Under the pieces are notes generated by a model. That model ran no database searches and was not told where the DNA came from. It saw only the letters and a list, made by a program, of their open reading frames with translations. A stretch of DNA of 64,000 bases. Source: Bombyx mori. Taxonomy: Eukaryota; Arthropoda; Insecta; Lepidoptera; Bombycidae. Positions 12,701 to 25,000 of the stretch are shown piece by piece; within the stretch, counting starts at the first letter, position 1; each line of letters begins with the position of its first letter. The position numbers were made by a program, and so were the translations under genes. The stretch spans positions 744,001-808,000 of the forward strand of contig NC_085123.1 in the NCBI RefSeq assembly GCF_030269925.1, given 5' to 3'.

Positions 12701-13014
12701 GATTTCTGCAGAGGAGACTATGATCAATATAATAAATGTCTTTGCTAAATCTTGAAGTCACAATTTGAACAATGCATAACGCGAAACAATGCAAACTTTA
12801 TGATGATGAATAGAATGAATGTTTCAGGTTCCCACCTCGCATGTCGCGATATACCATGTTGGTTCACCCTCAGGAGCCAAAGAACTCGAGAAGACATCAA
12901 ATTATGGCCGAAAATCTCCATACGAAAAGTCACGACGGCTACGACTCCGTGCACTACCAGACTGTAGACGAAAGACAACAGAAACTGTTCACCCAACTGC
13001 GAGTCAAGTTATGA
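9745..13014 (+). CDS. Beta-1,4-N-acetylgalactosaminyltransferase-type Golgi enzyme (GT7 family)
   Basis: Four exons, 9745-9770, 9988-10398, 12026-12382 and 12828-13014, join in frame to 326 residues with TGA at 13012-13014. The tiny first exon carries the ATG and ends CG|GTGAGT; the split codon becomes Arg9. Layout is that of a type II Golgi protein: short basic N-terminus, one membrane anchor at about 15-35, a stem, then the catalytic domain. GT7 motifs seen are FSVAVIVTYRNRQKHL, HDVD (metal-binding DxD at 183-185) and GWGGEDDD (244-251). The residue aligned to Tyr289 of bovine GalT1 is Leu220 (YDYLVGG). In the family a non-aromatic residue here favours UDP-GalNAc over UDP-Gal, so a LacdiNAc-forming enzyme is inferred. 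An AATAAA lies at 13091. It could still be an insect beta4GalT-like paralogue; acceptor and donor need assay. Confidence 0.92.
12452..12490. repeat. Perfect 17-bp inverted repeat
   Basis: GCAGGTGCTGAGTTGGA, a five-base loop ATCAA, then the exact complement TCCAACTCAGCACCTGC. It lies in the last intron of the GalNAc-transferase gene, 70 bases after a donor site. Function is unknown. Confidence 0.9.
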
Positions 13015-13090
13015 TAATAGTTTTACATAATCGTAAATAGATAAATAAGTTAATGCGCGCACGAAGTGGCGGGAATACATTCAACTTTAA

Positions 13091-13096
13091 AATAAA
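13091..13096 (+). terminator. Candidate polyadenylation signal of the GT7 gene
   Basis: AATAAA lies 76 bases past the stop codon of the GalNAc-transferase gene. Position and sequence fit a polyadenylation signal, but there is no transcript evidence here. Confidence 0.5.
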
Positions 13097-13162
13097 TATG
13101 TAACGGGGTTCGTGGTGATGCGTAACGCGAAATCCTTAAAAGGGGCGCAAATCAATAATTAC

Positions 13163-13215
13163 TTTTTTTTCCTACCTATGCTGATAGCCTTGAGACGCTA
13201 TTTCAGCTTCGCCTT
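13163..13215 (-). repeat. Jockey LINE extreme 3' fragment
   Basis: Fifty bases of the tail (T run, CCTACCTATGCTGATAGCC, CTATTTCAGCTTCG) just after the GalNAc-transferase gene. Confidence 0.55.
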
Positions 13216-13559
13216 GTGCAAAATGCACAAATGTGGTAAAATGACACAAAGCTGCTGGACGTAACTTCTCGGGATCCTCCAAAAAGTCCACTGAAAAAAT
13301 CTCTGTAAATGATCACCATTTTACTGAGATTATATGTCATCCCATATCATATCATCTCATTTCATTTTATTACATTCCAGTTGATTAATGTCTCAAATTA
13401 ATCATCTTCATTTCTTTTCACTCCTTAATATCATTTTTTTATAAAAATAAGAATATAAATTAAAACATGACAGTGAGACATCAAGACATGACCTAAAGGT
13501 CCTAGTTACCAGGTCATAAAATCACTTTAAAAAAAAGCAGTTTGGTTGTAGTGCGGGGT

Positions 13560-16090
13560 CAATGCCCCCTTGACACGTGCGATGCGCGCGAACTGCCCCG
13601 CTTGCAATACGACCGACGTAACTTGGCGAGTCCGAACTTCGCGCAGAAGGCTGCGCACAAACGTTTTTAGGAACCAAATGGTGGTATGAGCAACGTGCGC
13701 GGGGCGGAGGTCTAGGCTAGGGATTGACTCTATGTAAACTCAATCGTCCCTTTATTCAATCAAATATCGCAATCGATTTTTATCGATTTGGAATTTATTG
13801 ATTTTTGTTTATATGATATACTGAATCAAATAGATTTACAAACATATTAAATGTTTAAACGAGATTTCGACTTTATATAAAAAAAAAACGAATAACATTT
13901 TATTTTCTTGGTTGAAAGACATGATTTAGTTAAATATTAGTTAGTTATATACGACTACTACAATAGGGACTGTTTGTGAATATTTTAAACCTCTTAAAAA
14001 ATGGAACATAAATATATATTTTTATTTCAATTTCAACCATTTTGAAAATTAATCGATTAAACAATATCCTCAGACACGCATATTGTACATCCCTTTTTCT
14101 TGACATCGTTTATATTCGTGCATATTCGGTAATTCTCGGCATGCGGTAATGCATCTCAGTTACACGTTAGCATTGGTGTCGTGTTCGTGTCGCTATCTCT
14201 GTCTTGAGTACGGGCGGTTACAAAAGGTTTCATTGATCGTTGTTATTTGTTATTATTTTACTGTTAAGTTTTGTTTAGTGTTAAGTTTTTTGTTTAGTTT
14301 TAAGTTTGTTTTAGTATAAAGTGTCCCTCGGTATTTATATTATTTCGCAACAAAGATGCCACCAAAGCATAATAGTGTTTTAAATCGTCAGGCGAGAAAA
14401 AATATTTTTGATTTAACTCAGTATTTTAAAAAAAGAAAAAGAAGAAGGCGTAAAAGACGTTGACAAAGTTTTTTTAAAAGTTGCTAGCGCAACTGGTGTG
14501 TCGCAACGCACAGTACAGCGGATCGCAACTGAAGGCAATATTTCGGGCTTACTTTCGGTATTCCGCACGCCTGGCAAGAAAAGGTCTAAATCAAAGCCTA
14601 TTACTGATATTGACAATTTTGACCAAGGTGTAATTAAAAGATGCATACACAAGTTCCACCATACCGAAAAAGAAATGCCAACAATAAATAAATTATTAGC
14701 GAAACTCAAACAAGACGTGAATTTTCAAGGAGCTAAAACGAGCTTACAGGCTATTGTTAAAAACTTGGGTTTCAAGTGGCGAAAGACCGAAACCAATAGA
14801 AAGATCCTTATAGAGAAGACCGACATTCGCCTAAAGAGGATATTGTACTTTAAAGCAATAAAAAAATACAGGCATGAAGGGCGACCAATCGTATACACTG
14901 ACGAGTCTTATGCCCACTCATCTCATACAAAAAGTAAGGCATGGTCAGATGGTTCCGCTAAAGGACTAAAGTGTCCTATATCAAAAGGTCAGAGGATAGT
15001 TATGTTGCACGCTGGATCAGAAGCAGGATTTGTTCCGAATACCCTGCTGATGTTCAAATCTGGGAACAAAACTGGAGACTATCATGATGACATGAATTTT
15101 TCAAACTATGAGAAATGGTTACGGACTAAATTGATTCCAAATTTGAGCCCTAACTCGGTGGTTGTTATCGATAACGCTCCATACCACAACAACATTTTGA
15201 ATCCTGCCCCTACATCCAATGACAAGAAAGCAAAAATGGAATCGTGGTTAGCAGAAAAGGGTATACCATATGAAAAAGACATGCGTAAACCGCGACTTTA
15301 TGATTTAATAAAAAAAAACAAAGACGGGCATAAACAATACGTGATAGACGAAATGTTTAAAAAATACAACCATGATTCGATTACCGCCTTATCATCCAGA
15401 TTTAAACCCCATCGAGATGGCGTGGGCTGCTATTAAAGGGCACGTAGCGGCTAAAAACGTCGGCTGGAACATAACCCGGACAATGGAGCTCATCCAAGAA
15501 AAAGTAAATTTAATGGGTCAGGAACAAGGGAGTGCTCTATGCAGAAAAGTGCAAAAGGTCGAAGATGAATATACGCAGAGCGATCATATTATTGACGAAA
15601 TGACGGAACAATTCATCATTAATACAGGTTCAGACTCAGAAAATGAATCTGAAAGTGAGAGCGACGACAATTACGATGACGAACCTATATGCCTAGTACC
15701 TCACAAAGGACGCAAGAGGCAGATGACTTTATGTTAGGCATTTCCACCTTCAGCGATAGTGATAGTGAATAGCAAAACGTTTGACTGTAAATACTATTCC
15801 GTGTGATTGTGATGAAAATCTACTACTATCGAAAGGTGAGTGAATCCTTAATTTATTACGTTATTTTTATAGATTTGTGTCTCATAGCGTTATGATATTC
15901 ATTTTATTTGTACTTGGTCCCTGTATAAGGAAATTTTAACTCGTATTTTAATTTTAAAAAATGAATGCCATTATCACTTTTTTTACGAGTGTACATGCGC
16001 GAAAGTTCACCTGCGGCTATATTCAGGCTCGCCAAGTTACGTCGGTCGTATTGTACATTGCGCAGTTCCGCCGTATGAACGAGCATTTTA
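13560..16090 (+). mobile_element. IS630/Tc1-superfamily DNA transposon, degraded
   Basis: A 26-base perfect inverted repeat, 13605-13630 on the left and 16028-16053 on the right, flanks a broken DDE transposase. Weaker similarity extends outward on both sides (GAACTGC-type blocks), so the true ends lie a little outside these arms and are approximate. The left flank is GC-rich, unlike the surrounding AT-rich DNA. No target-site duplication could be assigned. Confidence 0.72.
14356..15771 (+). pseudogene. DDE transposase (IS630/Tc1 type), three frameshifts
   Basis: The likely start is ATG 14356 (MPPKHNSVLNRQARKN). The frame is lost in the A-rich tract near 14430, resumes as a long frame through 15370 (YTDESYAHSSHT, VVVIDNAPYHNN) and shifts again near 15370, just before the IRLPPYHPDLNPIEMAW block that holds the last catalytic residue. 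A third shift near 15690-15720 is inferred because another frame ends neatly in an acidic Ser/Asp tail with TAG at 15769-15771. The Asp, Asp and Glu of the DDE triad all remain, but not in one frame. The protein would cut and paste the element that encloses it; this copy is judged dead. Confidence 0.85.
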
Positions 16091-16644
16091 ATGCTTAGTT
16101 TATGAAACAGTACCGTTTCCCAGACACTGGGCGATTAACAAGGTACCATTATTGAAACGTGATAAACCCATTAAGGTATGATAATAAAGCCACTCACATA
16201 ACTAGTGTTTCCCATTTGAGATTGCTATCGACTAGTGTTGCAGTTAATCGAAATTGTCTCGCATTCATTAATCAAAATATAAATTATGAATTTATTTTCA
16301 ATTTTTACAAATATGTTATTGTACCTATATCATTTATTTTCAGTTGATATTAAGATGATAAAAGCACCTTATTGATGCTAAAAAAAAATTATACTGATGT
16401 ACATACTTAATCAAATTTACTTACATTACTTGTGGTACGACTACATTGCTTTATTATTTTTAACATAAAACCATATTAAATTTGTGAACATGAAATGAGA
16501 TATATTTATTCTTGTGAAATTTGAGGCTACAATCATTTGCGTAATTAATACTTTCCAATGCCAACAGCTTTAAATATAGTCACCTCTAGTAGTATTTTAT
16601 AGAGGAATAGAGGAGTTGCAAAAATTAACCCAAAAATACGTGGC

Positions 16645-16742
16645 GAAGTCATCGTGACCTGCAGGATAACACGCCCGGTGCGTTTGTGCCGAGCGATGCG
16701 ACGGAGTCGGTGTTCGAATCCCGCATATATAATTATGCATAC
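16645..16742 (+). repeat. Bm1-like tRNA-derived head fragment
   Basis: ATCGTGACCTGCAGGATAAC carries an A-box-like piece and GGTGTTCGAATCCCG a B box. There is no cloverleaf acceptor pairing, so it is a SINE head and not a tRNA gene. Confidence 0.55.
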
Positions 16743-17041
16743 CATGCACCCCACGCTTTTTTTACAATAAAATCTTTTTTTCTTACATTATTTTTAATTC
16801 AAATTTATTAAAATTTATTTTCTATATTGGTAATTTATTTTAAACTATTATTTAATTTTAATTTTTTCATTATTTTTTTTTATTTTTTTTTTTATTTTTT
16901 TTTAGTATTGAATTGTCATCGGTCCTTAATAAGTATACCAAATTTCTAGTTAATTCGACGTTTTGAAGGGGGTCAAAATCATGTTCAAAGATTCCATAAC
17001 ATACTATAATACATACGTCGGAAGCTAATAAAAGCATATTA

Positions 17042-17370
17042 AAATGTTCACGAGTGACCACCACAAGGAAGAAATAACATCATGTAAAAAATCAAACCTG
17101 CAAAATTATAATTTGCATAGTTACTTGTGGTAAGACGTCTTGTAAGCCTGCACGGGTAGGTACCACCGCCCTGCCTATTTCTGCCGTAAAGTAGTCAGTT
17201 TGAAGGGCGGGGCAGCCGTTGTAACTATATAAGACCTTAGAACTTATATCTCATGGTGGGTGGCAGCATTTACGTTGTAGATGTCTATGGGCTCCAGTAA
17301 CCACTTAACATCAGGTGGGCTGTGAGCTCGTCCACCAAACTAAGCAATAAAAATAAAAATAAAAAAATAC
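17042..17370 (+). repeat. Bm1-type SINE
   Basis: Part of the linker (CGAGTGACCACCACAAGG, ATTATAATTTGCATAG), then GGTAAGACGTCTTGTAAGCC and a tail with AATAAAAATAAAA. Confidence 0.82.
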
Positions 17371-17889
17371 TAGAGACCGAAACTTTTTGTTTGTATTTCT
17401 GTTGTATACGTTCATTATTCAAATCCTTTATAGTAAATTGTTCGATTAAATATTATTAAAAATCTTATTAATTATACAATATTTCAAAATACATTATAAA
17501 TTATTATTTATTATAACACGGATCAATGTATTTGCTTGCCGCTGACGGCGGTATCCGCGTCGAATCAGCCGACCTTGTTTTGTCGTTTATAATGTAAATT
17601 ATAAATTAAAGACAATAGAAAAGTGAAAAGAGATTACATATTACAATTTAAACTGATTCTGTTAGATTTTACTCTAAGTCCAAATATTACAGAAGATAAA
17701 TCTTGTACCGTTATAAGATAAGATATATGATGCTTCAATGCACCTATTTTTTTATAAATACAAGAAAAATGCCTTATGACATTTTTTTTTTAATAAAACG
17801 TAATTTTTTAATGTAATATGATTTTTTTATTCGTTCGTTATCTCCGAAATTACCGTTTAGTATACAGAAAGTGAAAATCGTTATACACA

Positions 17890-18300
17890 AAATATTTTTT
17901 ATTTCTATCAATCAAAATATGCACCCTCGGTCTTCAAAGGCATTTTGGAGTGCCTCTCAACCATCGGAACTATTTCGCTGCTAAAAAGTTGTTTAAACTT
18001 GCAAAAAAGTAAGTCTGTTGGTGCAAGGTCTGGTGAGTACAGTGGTTGTGTATTATCTGTGTGCAAAACTTCCAACTGTAAGTTTTTGTAGCTTAGAGAC
18101 TGTCCGTAGCGCCGCAGGAGGTCGAGCGTTGTCGTGTAGGAGGCGCGGGAATGAGCAATGCTATTTCTCAAGAAGCTGTCTGTGGTGAATTAATCCGGCA
18201 CTAGACGACCAAACAATGACCATGACTTTTTTAGGGGTAAATTTTCGCTTAGAGCCTTGTTTAGGTGTAGCACTAGGGCTAACCAACATGATGATCGCTT
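17890..18300 (-). pseudogene. Mariner transposase remnant
   Basis: The minus strand encodes pieces of a mariner transposase: FTPKKVMVIVW with AGLIHHRQLLEK near 18180-18260, then HTDNTQPLYSPDLAPTD with a C-terminal tail near 17910-18060. The order is right, but the segment between the DDE blocks is short and contains stops, so the copy is internally deleted. Terminal repeats were not found. Confidence 0.7.
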
Positions 18301-18383
18301 ACGATTATTAGATTAAAAGAATAACAATTTTTTAACAAAATTGACAACTTGGAAGAGGAAAAATATAGGGATATTTATTGAAA

Positions 18384-18662
18384 ACTAGCTGACCCGGCAG
18401 ATTTCGTAGTGCCTCAATCGATAAATAAAAGACCTAAACTTTTGTGTAAAATAAACTTAAAACAAACAAAAGGAATCCGTACGACGGGGGACATATCAAA
18501 GGAAAAAAAATTATATTTTTATTTAATTCCGAGCATTTTCATATTTATCTACCTTTTAAACCTTCTTTGGACTTCCACAAATAGTTCAAGACCAAAATCG
18601 GTCCAGCCGTTCTCGAGTTTTAGCGAGACTAACGAACAGCAATTCATTTTAAATATATATAT
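18384..18662 (+). repeat. Dispersed repeat, RTE-like 3' end, copy 2
   Basis: Same start (CTGACCCGGCAGATTTCG), body (GACCTAAACTTTTGT, GGTCCAGCCGTTCTCG) and AT-rich end as the copy at 7809-8103, with a few small indels. Confidence 0.65.
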
Positions 18663-18841
18663 GATTTAATAGAAGTTTTGGTTTATGTTCCAAGCATTGA
18701 AAATACATTGAAATTTTAATTAAAATGTACCTACGTACATACAACGGGCACCCTTCCTTAAATTAGTAAGAATTTGTAGTAACTCTTATTTATTATTAAT
18801 ATATGTACATTAAAAAAAAATATGTTTATGTTATAATAAAA

Positions 18842-18847
18842 TTTATT
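18842..18847 (-). terminator. Candidate polyadenylation signal of the POLN-like gene
   Basis: TTTATT on the plus strand reads AATAAA on the minus strand, about 165 bases after the polymerase stop codon at 19013. It is a plausible signal, unsupported by transcript data. Confidence 0.35.
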
Positions 18848-19012
18848 TTATTAAAATTAACAATTAAATCAGACTGACTGTCGCATTGGCTTTGACGTTT
18901 GAAAGATGTTTACAATCTTTAAGTCACAAACATTCGACAATCAGTGGATATTATCCGAAAAGATATCCAATAGTAGTACACAGCAATAGTCTTGTCCACA
19001 CATAATTGGATC

Positions 19013-22000
19013 TTAAAAGTCTTCAAACTCACTCATCTCGCCCCAGTTTTTCCCAACGGAAATTGACACCGGGAGTCTGATTGTTAAAAAGCAGTGTCGC
19101 CCACAATCTTCCATCACTTCTTTAATTATACCTAAATGGTAAATGAATAGCTCCAAGTATAGTTTTCGCCCAAAATAATGTGGAAAGATCACGTTGTACA
19201 AATTGTTAATAGGTAAAAATGTAATCGGTGCTTCTCAACTTTTTTATAGAATAGACTTTGATTAGTATACCTAGTATAGGTATATAATGGTAAACATTTG
19301 ACATGATTTGATTTACATTCATCCAGAAATAAATGATTCATTGTCAGAGAATACGGAGAATAAAAATATATACTTAAAGACAAATTAATGTTCTCAAATA
19401 TTTTTGATCGTGTAACGGATCACAAATGACAAAAAAACATAAATTGCTGTTTTACGAATAAAATATCAAATATTAATTAGATTGACGCATTAAAACAAGT
19501 TTCATTTACGAATCGTTCCACATAATTATTTTAACACTGTTGAATTAAAATAAGCTTAATTCAAAATCTTAAAAACATAAAAAACGAAATAATTATATAA
19601 TAATATATCAATCGCGATGGCAACCCTTCGCTGTCCATGCGTATGAAAGCATCCACAAGTTGTCGATCTGTGTGCTGGTTGGAACAGCGCCCCTAGCGGC
19701 AAACGTAGGCAAACATTTCAACTACATACAAATTTGAGTTAACTTTTACGCTATCGAGAACGTTAAAAAGCTCGGACTAAGCACACAGATATCGCCTTTG
19801 TATTGTTTCACAATCGTTACCGGCTGCTCTTTTGATATCTTCATCGGCCACCTCCCAAACCAGCTCGTCGTGTATTTGAAGTAACAGTCGGGCTGATACA
19901 GGAGGGACCGCAGCTCGAAGCCGAGCTTCCGTCAGTACCATTGCCGTTTTGCATATGTCTGCGGCTGATCCTTGAAGCAATACAATTGAAACATGTTATT
20001 AGTCAGTGAGGTGCTATTTGATCGGTGGTTCGTTTCGGTTTGACGGCCTTGAATCGCAGTATTAAGATCTTGGTCGCTTGCTTTAGGGCAACCGTCGGCA
20101 ACCCACGTCTCTCTGACCCCTCGACTCTATGACCCCTCGACTCTATGACCCCTCGACTCTATGACCCCTCGACTCTATGATCCCTCGACTCTATGACTCC
20201 TTGACTCTATGACCCCTCGACTCTATGACCCCTCGACTCTATGACCCCTCGACTCTATGACTCCTCGACTCTATGACTCCTTGACTCTATGACCCCTCGA
20301 CTCTATGACCCCTCGACTCTATGACCCCTCGACTCTATGACTCCTTGACTCTATGACTCCTTGACTCTATGACCCCTCGGCTACGGCTCTTCCGAGAAAT
20401 GCAATTCAGGCACGAAATATTACTCATTATCTTGCCTTATAAAGGACGAATACATTTTTGAAACACAAGACTATAATAAAATATTGTTACCGAGTCCTGG
20501 CAACCCCCGACCGAGAGCCAGCGCTAAAACTATAAAAACGATCCCTCGCTGCGCCTTGGCCTCTTTTTTGTGCGTGGCGTTCGTGTGTGCGGTTCTTGTT
20601 GAAACATGTGGACTTGTGTAATTTTAACAGTTTTCGTTAATAGTAAATTGAAATCATTTTGTTAGAAGTTTTGTTAATTCAGTGAAATGTAATTAGGCCA
20701 GTTCTGTGTTATTTATTTCTTTTTGTTAACTACCTCACTTCTGGTCGATAATAATATGTTAAAAAGAATGAAGAATTGAATCAATTTTAATTGTGTAAAG
20801 TATATTTGGCTCTTTTGGCTGACAAGGTTGCCGACCACTGCTCTAAGAGAAACATTTAATATCGTTATGTCGGGGCTCATATACAACACGGTCAACTTCC
20901 AACTCACCGAGCAATTTTAGCTGGCCTAGAATAAAGAAGAGATTGTGGTATTTTTTTTATTCATTAGATGGGTAGGTGAGCTCACGGCCCAACTGGTGCT
21001 AAGTGGTTACCGAAGCCTATAGACATCTACAACGTAAATGCGCCACCCACCTTGAGATATAAGTTCTAAGGTCTCAAGTATAGTTATAACGGCTGCCCCA
21101 CCCTTCAAACCGAAACGCATTACCACCATTTTAACATTACAAAACTTCTGCATGTGTTTACCAATAAGCAATGCGACTTTGCTACAAATTTGCGTTGTAA
21201 CTTTTCACTTTTTTTTTTTATTCCTACCTAAGCTGATAGCCTTGAGAGGCTATTTCAGCGTAATCTTAACTAGTAGGTGAGCTCGCGGGGCTCAAACCGG
21301 AGTGAAACTAGCACTAGCTAGGGCTAGAGCAGTGCTTCGCAGAATCTAGCACCGGATCGGAAACGTGACCAACTAAAAAGATCCGGCGAGAAACTCAGTG
21401 GGCTGTGTTTATGGGTTAATTCGCTCGTCCAGTCCTTCGTCGCAAGCGACGGGTTCGACGAGGACGGTGACTGGAACTTTTCACGCCACATCCCAAAATG
21501 TACCAAATTGAACTCCAAGCAAAAAATGGTGCTTAGTGTTAGAATCCAACCTTGTACTACAAAATTGACCGCCTGCCTCTCAGCCTGCGACCTCAAAGTA
21601 AAGTCTGCACTGCTGATGTTTCTGAAGTGCCTGACGCGGCCGCAGAGCGTGGCCAGCTTGCCGCCGTCCTGCGCGCAGCGGGACACTACGGAGCGCCCGA
21701 AACATTTCAAAGCGGGAAATGTTCCTGACAAAGGGATTAGATTTTATTTATTTATTGCTTATATGGGTGGACGAGCTCACAGCCCACCTGGTGTTAAGTG
21801 GTTACTGGAGCCCATAGACATCTACAACGTAAATGCGCCGCCCACCTTGAGATATAAGTTGTAAGGTCTCAGTATAGTTACAACGGCTGCCCCACCCTTC
21901 AGACCGAAACGCATTACTGCTTCACGGCAGAAATAGGCAGGGCGGTGGTACCTACCCGTGCGGACTCACAAGAGGTCCTACCACCAGTAATTACGCAAAG

Positions 22001-25000
22001 TATAATTTTGCGGGTTTCAATTTTATTACACGATGTTATTCCTTCACCGTGGAAGTCAATCGTGAACATTTGTTGAGTACATAATTCATTAGAAAAATTG
22101 GTACCCGCCTGAGATTCGAACACCGTCGCATCGCTCAACACGAATGCACCGGACGTCTTATCCCTTAGGCCACGACGACTTCAAAAACCGTGTATAGTTA
22201 CAACGGCTGCCCCGCCCTTCAAACCGAAACGCATTGCTGCTTCACGGCAGAAATAGACCAGGTGGCGGTACCTATCCGTGTGGACTCACAAAAAGTCCTA
22301 CCACCAGTAAGATATTTATGAACTGATGATATTTGTCCTGAGTTTTCTTATCTCGTGTTTTCCGCGCCCTTAACACAGGTGAAACACCCGATTCGAAGCG
22401 GCTTAATGTGAATGGTTGTTCGTTTCAACTTATTGTAAACATTAATTTTAAAAAAACATCCCAAAAGATAGACGGTAATGTCACAGAAACATCTGCTAAC
22501 AAATAAATTAATTCTGGTTTGAAGGTGAAGAGAATAGTCTAGAATAGAACAGAGAATACAAGGAAGTAGACCGGAGGCATCACGTAGTGGACTGTGCGCT
22601 AGGGTTTGGTTATTGAAGGTATCAACAAGCAGGATATTAAACTGCTTTATGTACAATTTCACAATTAAATCTTTTAGATATATCGTAATCTGCGGTGCAT
22701 GTGAATCCTGTGTAAGGAATGACAAATGAATGAGAACCGTGAACCCATGTCCACCCGAAAATTTAATTCAGTGACTTACTGTTGAAGCTGGCCGTGACGG
22801 TGAGCGTCTCCTCGTAGCTGATGTTGAGGATGTCCATCAGCTTCTTGGAGCCGGCTCCGTACAAGCTCGCGTACACTATACGCTTGGTGCGCTCTCTGTC
22901 GTCTGAGTTCACCTCGCTTTCCGGTTTATTTAACCTTCAAATCATATGAAAACTCACTTTTTTATCTTTTGTTAATGCACTGTCGATTGCACCTATTATT
23001 GAGGTGACATCTGCCATGAACTGCGCGTTTGGGATGATATGGACATGTGATGAGACGAAATGAAGATGAGGTTGGTCAGAGAGTGTTAACTATGAATGTG
23101 GAAGGATATAGAGGAAGAGGTAGACCTAAGAAGAAATAGATGGATTGCGTGAAAGACGATATGGGTAAGAAGGGAGTGAGTGAAGAAATGGTATATGATA
23201 GAAGAGTATGGAAGGAGAAAGCATGTTGCGCCGACCCCAGGTGATTGGTAGAAGGGCAGGATAATGAATGATGATGATGAATGATAGAAATAGGCAGAGT
23301 AGTGGTACCTATCCGTGCGGACTCACAAGATGTTCTACAACCAGTAAATGACACCAATGAATAAGGTATGACTTATGAAGATAATATGGTTAGCTAACCG
23401 CCTATCTGCCGATTCAATTTGGAGGCCCACGCGACTCACCAGCTGGCGGCGAGCACCTTGAACAGGTCCCTACTATTGAGTGCGCGCGTGAGGGCGGCGT
23501 CGGCGGCGGCGTGCGCGAACACGCGACACTCGACGTGCCGGAAGTCGGCGCCCAACAACGACCGGTCCGCGCCAGACACGTACACTGAACGAAAGCTCAG
23601 GGACGGACCGCCGTCGGAACAAAAGTTTTATTTAAATTATCTACATATACATACATACATACATACATACATACGTATGTGAAGCAAAAACTTTGAACCA
23701 CTTTTTACGAAAATTGCGTCGGAAGCAGTATGAAATTCCTCACTTATAGTGTATATAGAGAAGGATAGATACGAGGATAGAATCGATCATAGAGTGGAAT
23801 CGATTCATATTGTTTGTCTATCTATAGTGTAGTCTTGGCGAAAGCTGCGATTGTGGAAATATAATACCTAGTCTTTGAAAATAGGATTATAATAATATGC
23901 AAACTTATAATTTCGATTAATAATAGTCGAATTTCGACTACCGGGGGACCACTAGTTATTATAATATTGTGTTATCCTACTTTTAGTATGCTGTTCAGAA
24001 TAACAAAAATAACGAACATTTTAAATATATTCAAAATGATTAAGTTATTGTTGCCTGGGAGCGTGCAATCTAAATGAGATTATTGCCACAGACGTCAAGT
24101 TAGTATTTTCTAGATCAACCTTAATTATTTAAATTCTAGACAAAAAAATTCAATTTTAATGAGATAGGTATTTATGTAGGCAATCAAACCAAATAATACT
24201 CAAATATTAAATGTATATCGAAGAGTGAAAGGCTTAAGCGACATTTATCGTTATAGTTAAAAGTGCGTTTTATTAGCATCGACAGTTTGATGTTTTTATT
24301 TGAACTTCAATTAAGTTTCAGAAGAAGAAGAATATCAGCCCACAGACGTCCACTGCTGGACATAGGCCTCCTCCAAGCCTCGCCACAAAGATCGGTCCTG
24401 CGCTGCCTGCATCCAGCGGATCCCCGCGAACCTCGATAGATCGTCGGTCCATCTTGTGGGAGGGCTACCCACGCTACGTCTTCCGGTACGCGGTCACCAC
24501 TCTAGAACTTTCTGGCCCCAAGGGCTATCCGTTCTAAGAGGAATGTGCCCTGCCCACTAACACTTCAATTATTAATTAAGTTTACTCCATTCAAATACTT
24601 CAGGAAGTTTTTTTGTTATGATATTTTTTCCAAATTTTAACCTTTATATGGCTCTTCTGTAAAGTTGTAAACGCTAAATAACCTTTCACCTCTCGATATA
24701 TTATATAATTCATTTAAATACCTAGTAGAATAGACTACCTTTTTTCGCATCATCCGGAAACATTGAAAGACTAAACGGTGTTTTAGGTATGGCTTGTAAA
24801 TTTGGGTTATTGGAAGCTATGCGCCCCGTGGCCGCGGCTGTCTGCACCCTGGATGGAATCGTCAATCAAACAGGAGACTTTGACTTAAAAAAGTAATTTA
24901 GTAATCTTCATATCAGTTCAAGGCTTTTTTTATTGCTTAGATGGGTGGACAAGCTCACGGCCCACCTGGTGTTAAGTGGTTACCGGAGTCTATAGACACC

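Larger units (their letters stand above)
16090..17889. other. Spacer downstream of the GT7 gene
   Basis: AT-rich DNA with homopolymer runs at 16797-16912, a tRNA-like SINE head and one Bm1 copy. Nothing in 17371-17889 was recognised. Confidence 0.5.

Noticed and set aside
16645..16742. tRNA gene from A-box and B-box-like sequence
   Set aside because: Acceptor and anticodon stems do not pair, and the sequence matches the head of Bm1 SINEs elsewhere in the window.
19664..19793. Extra coding exon near the polymerase 3' end
   Set aside because: The sequence matches the MITE at 28816-28978 and has no open frame in phase.
20115..20387. CRISPR-like regular array
   Set aside because: Units are directly abutting 16-mers with no spacers, in a eukaryotic intron. 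It is a minisatellite.
22348..22725. Minus-strand 125-codon frame
   Set aside because: There is no similarity to the polymerase, no fitting splice phase and no recognisable domain.
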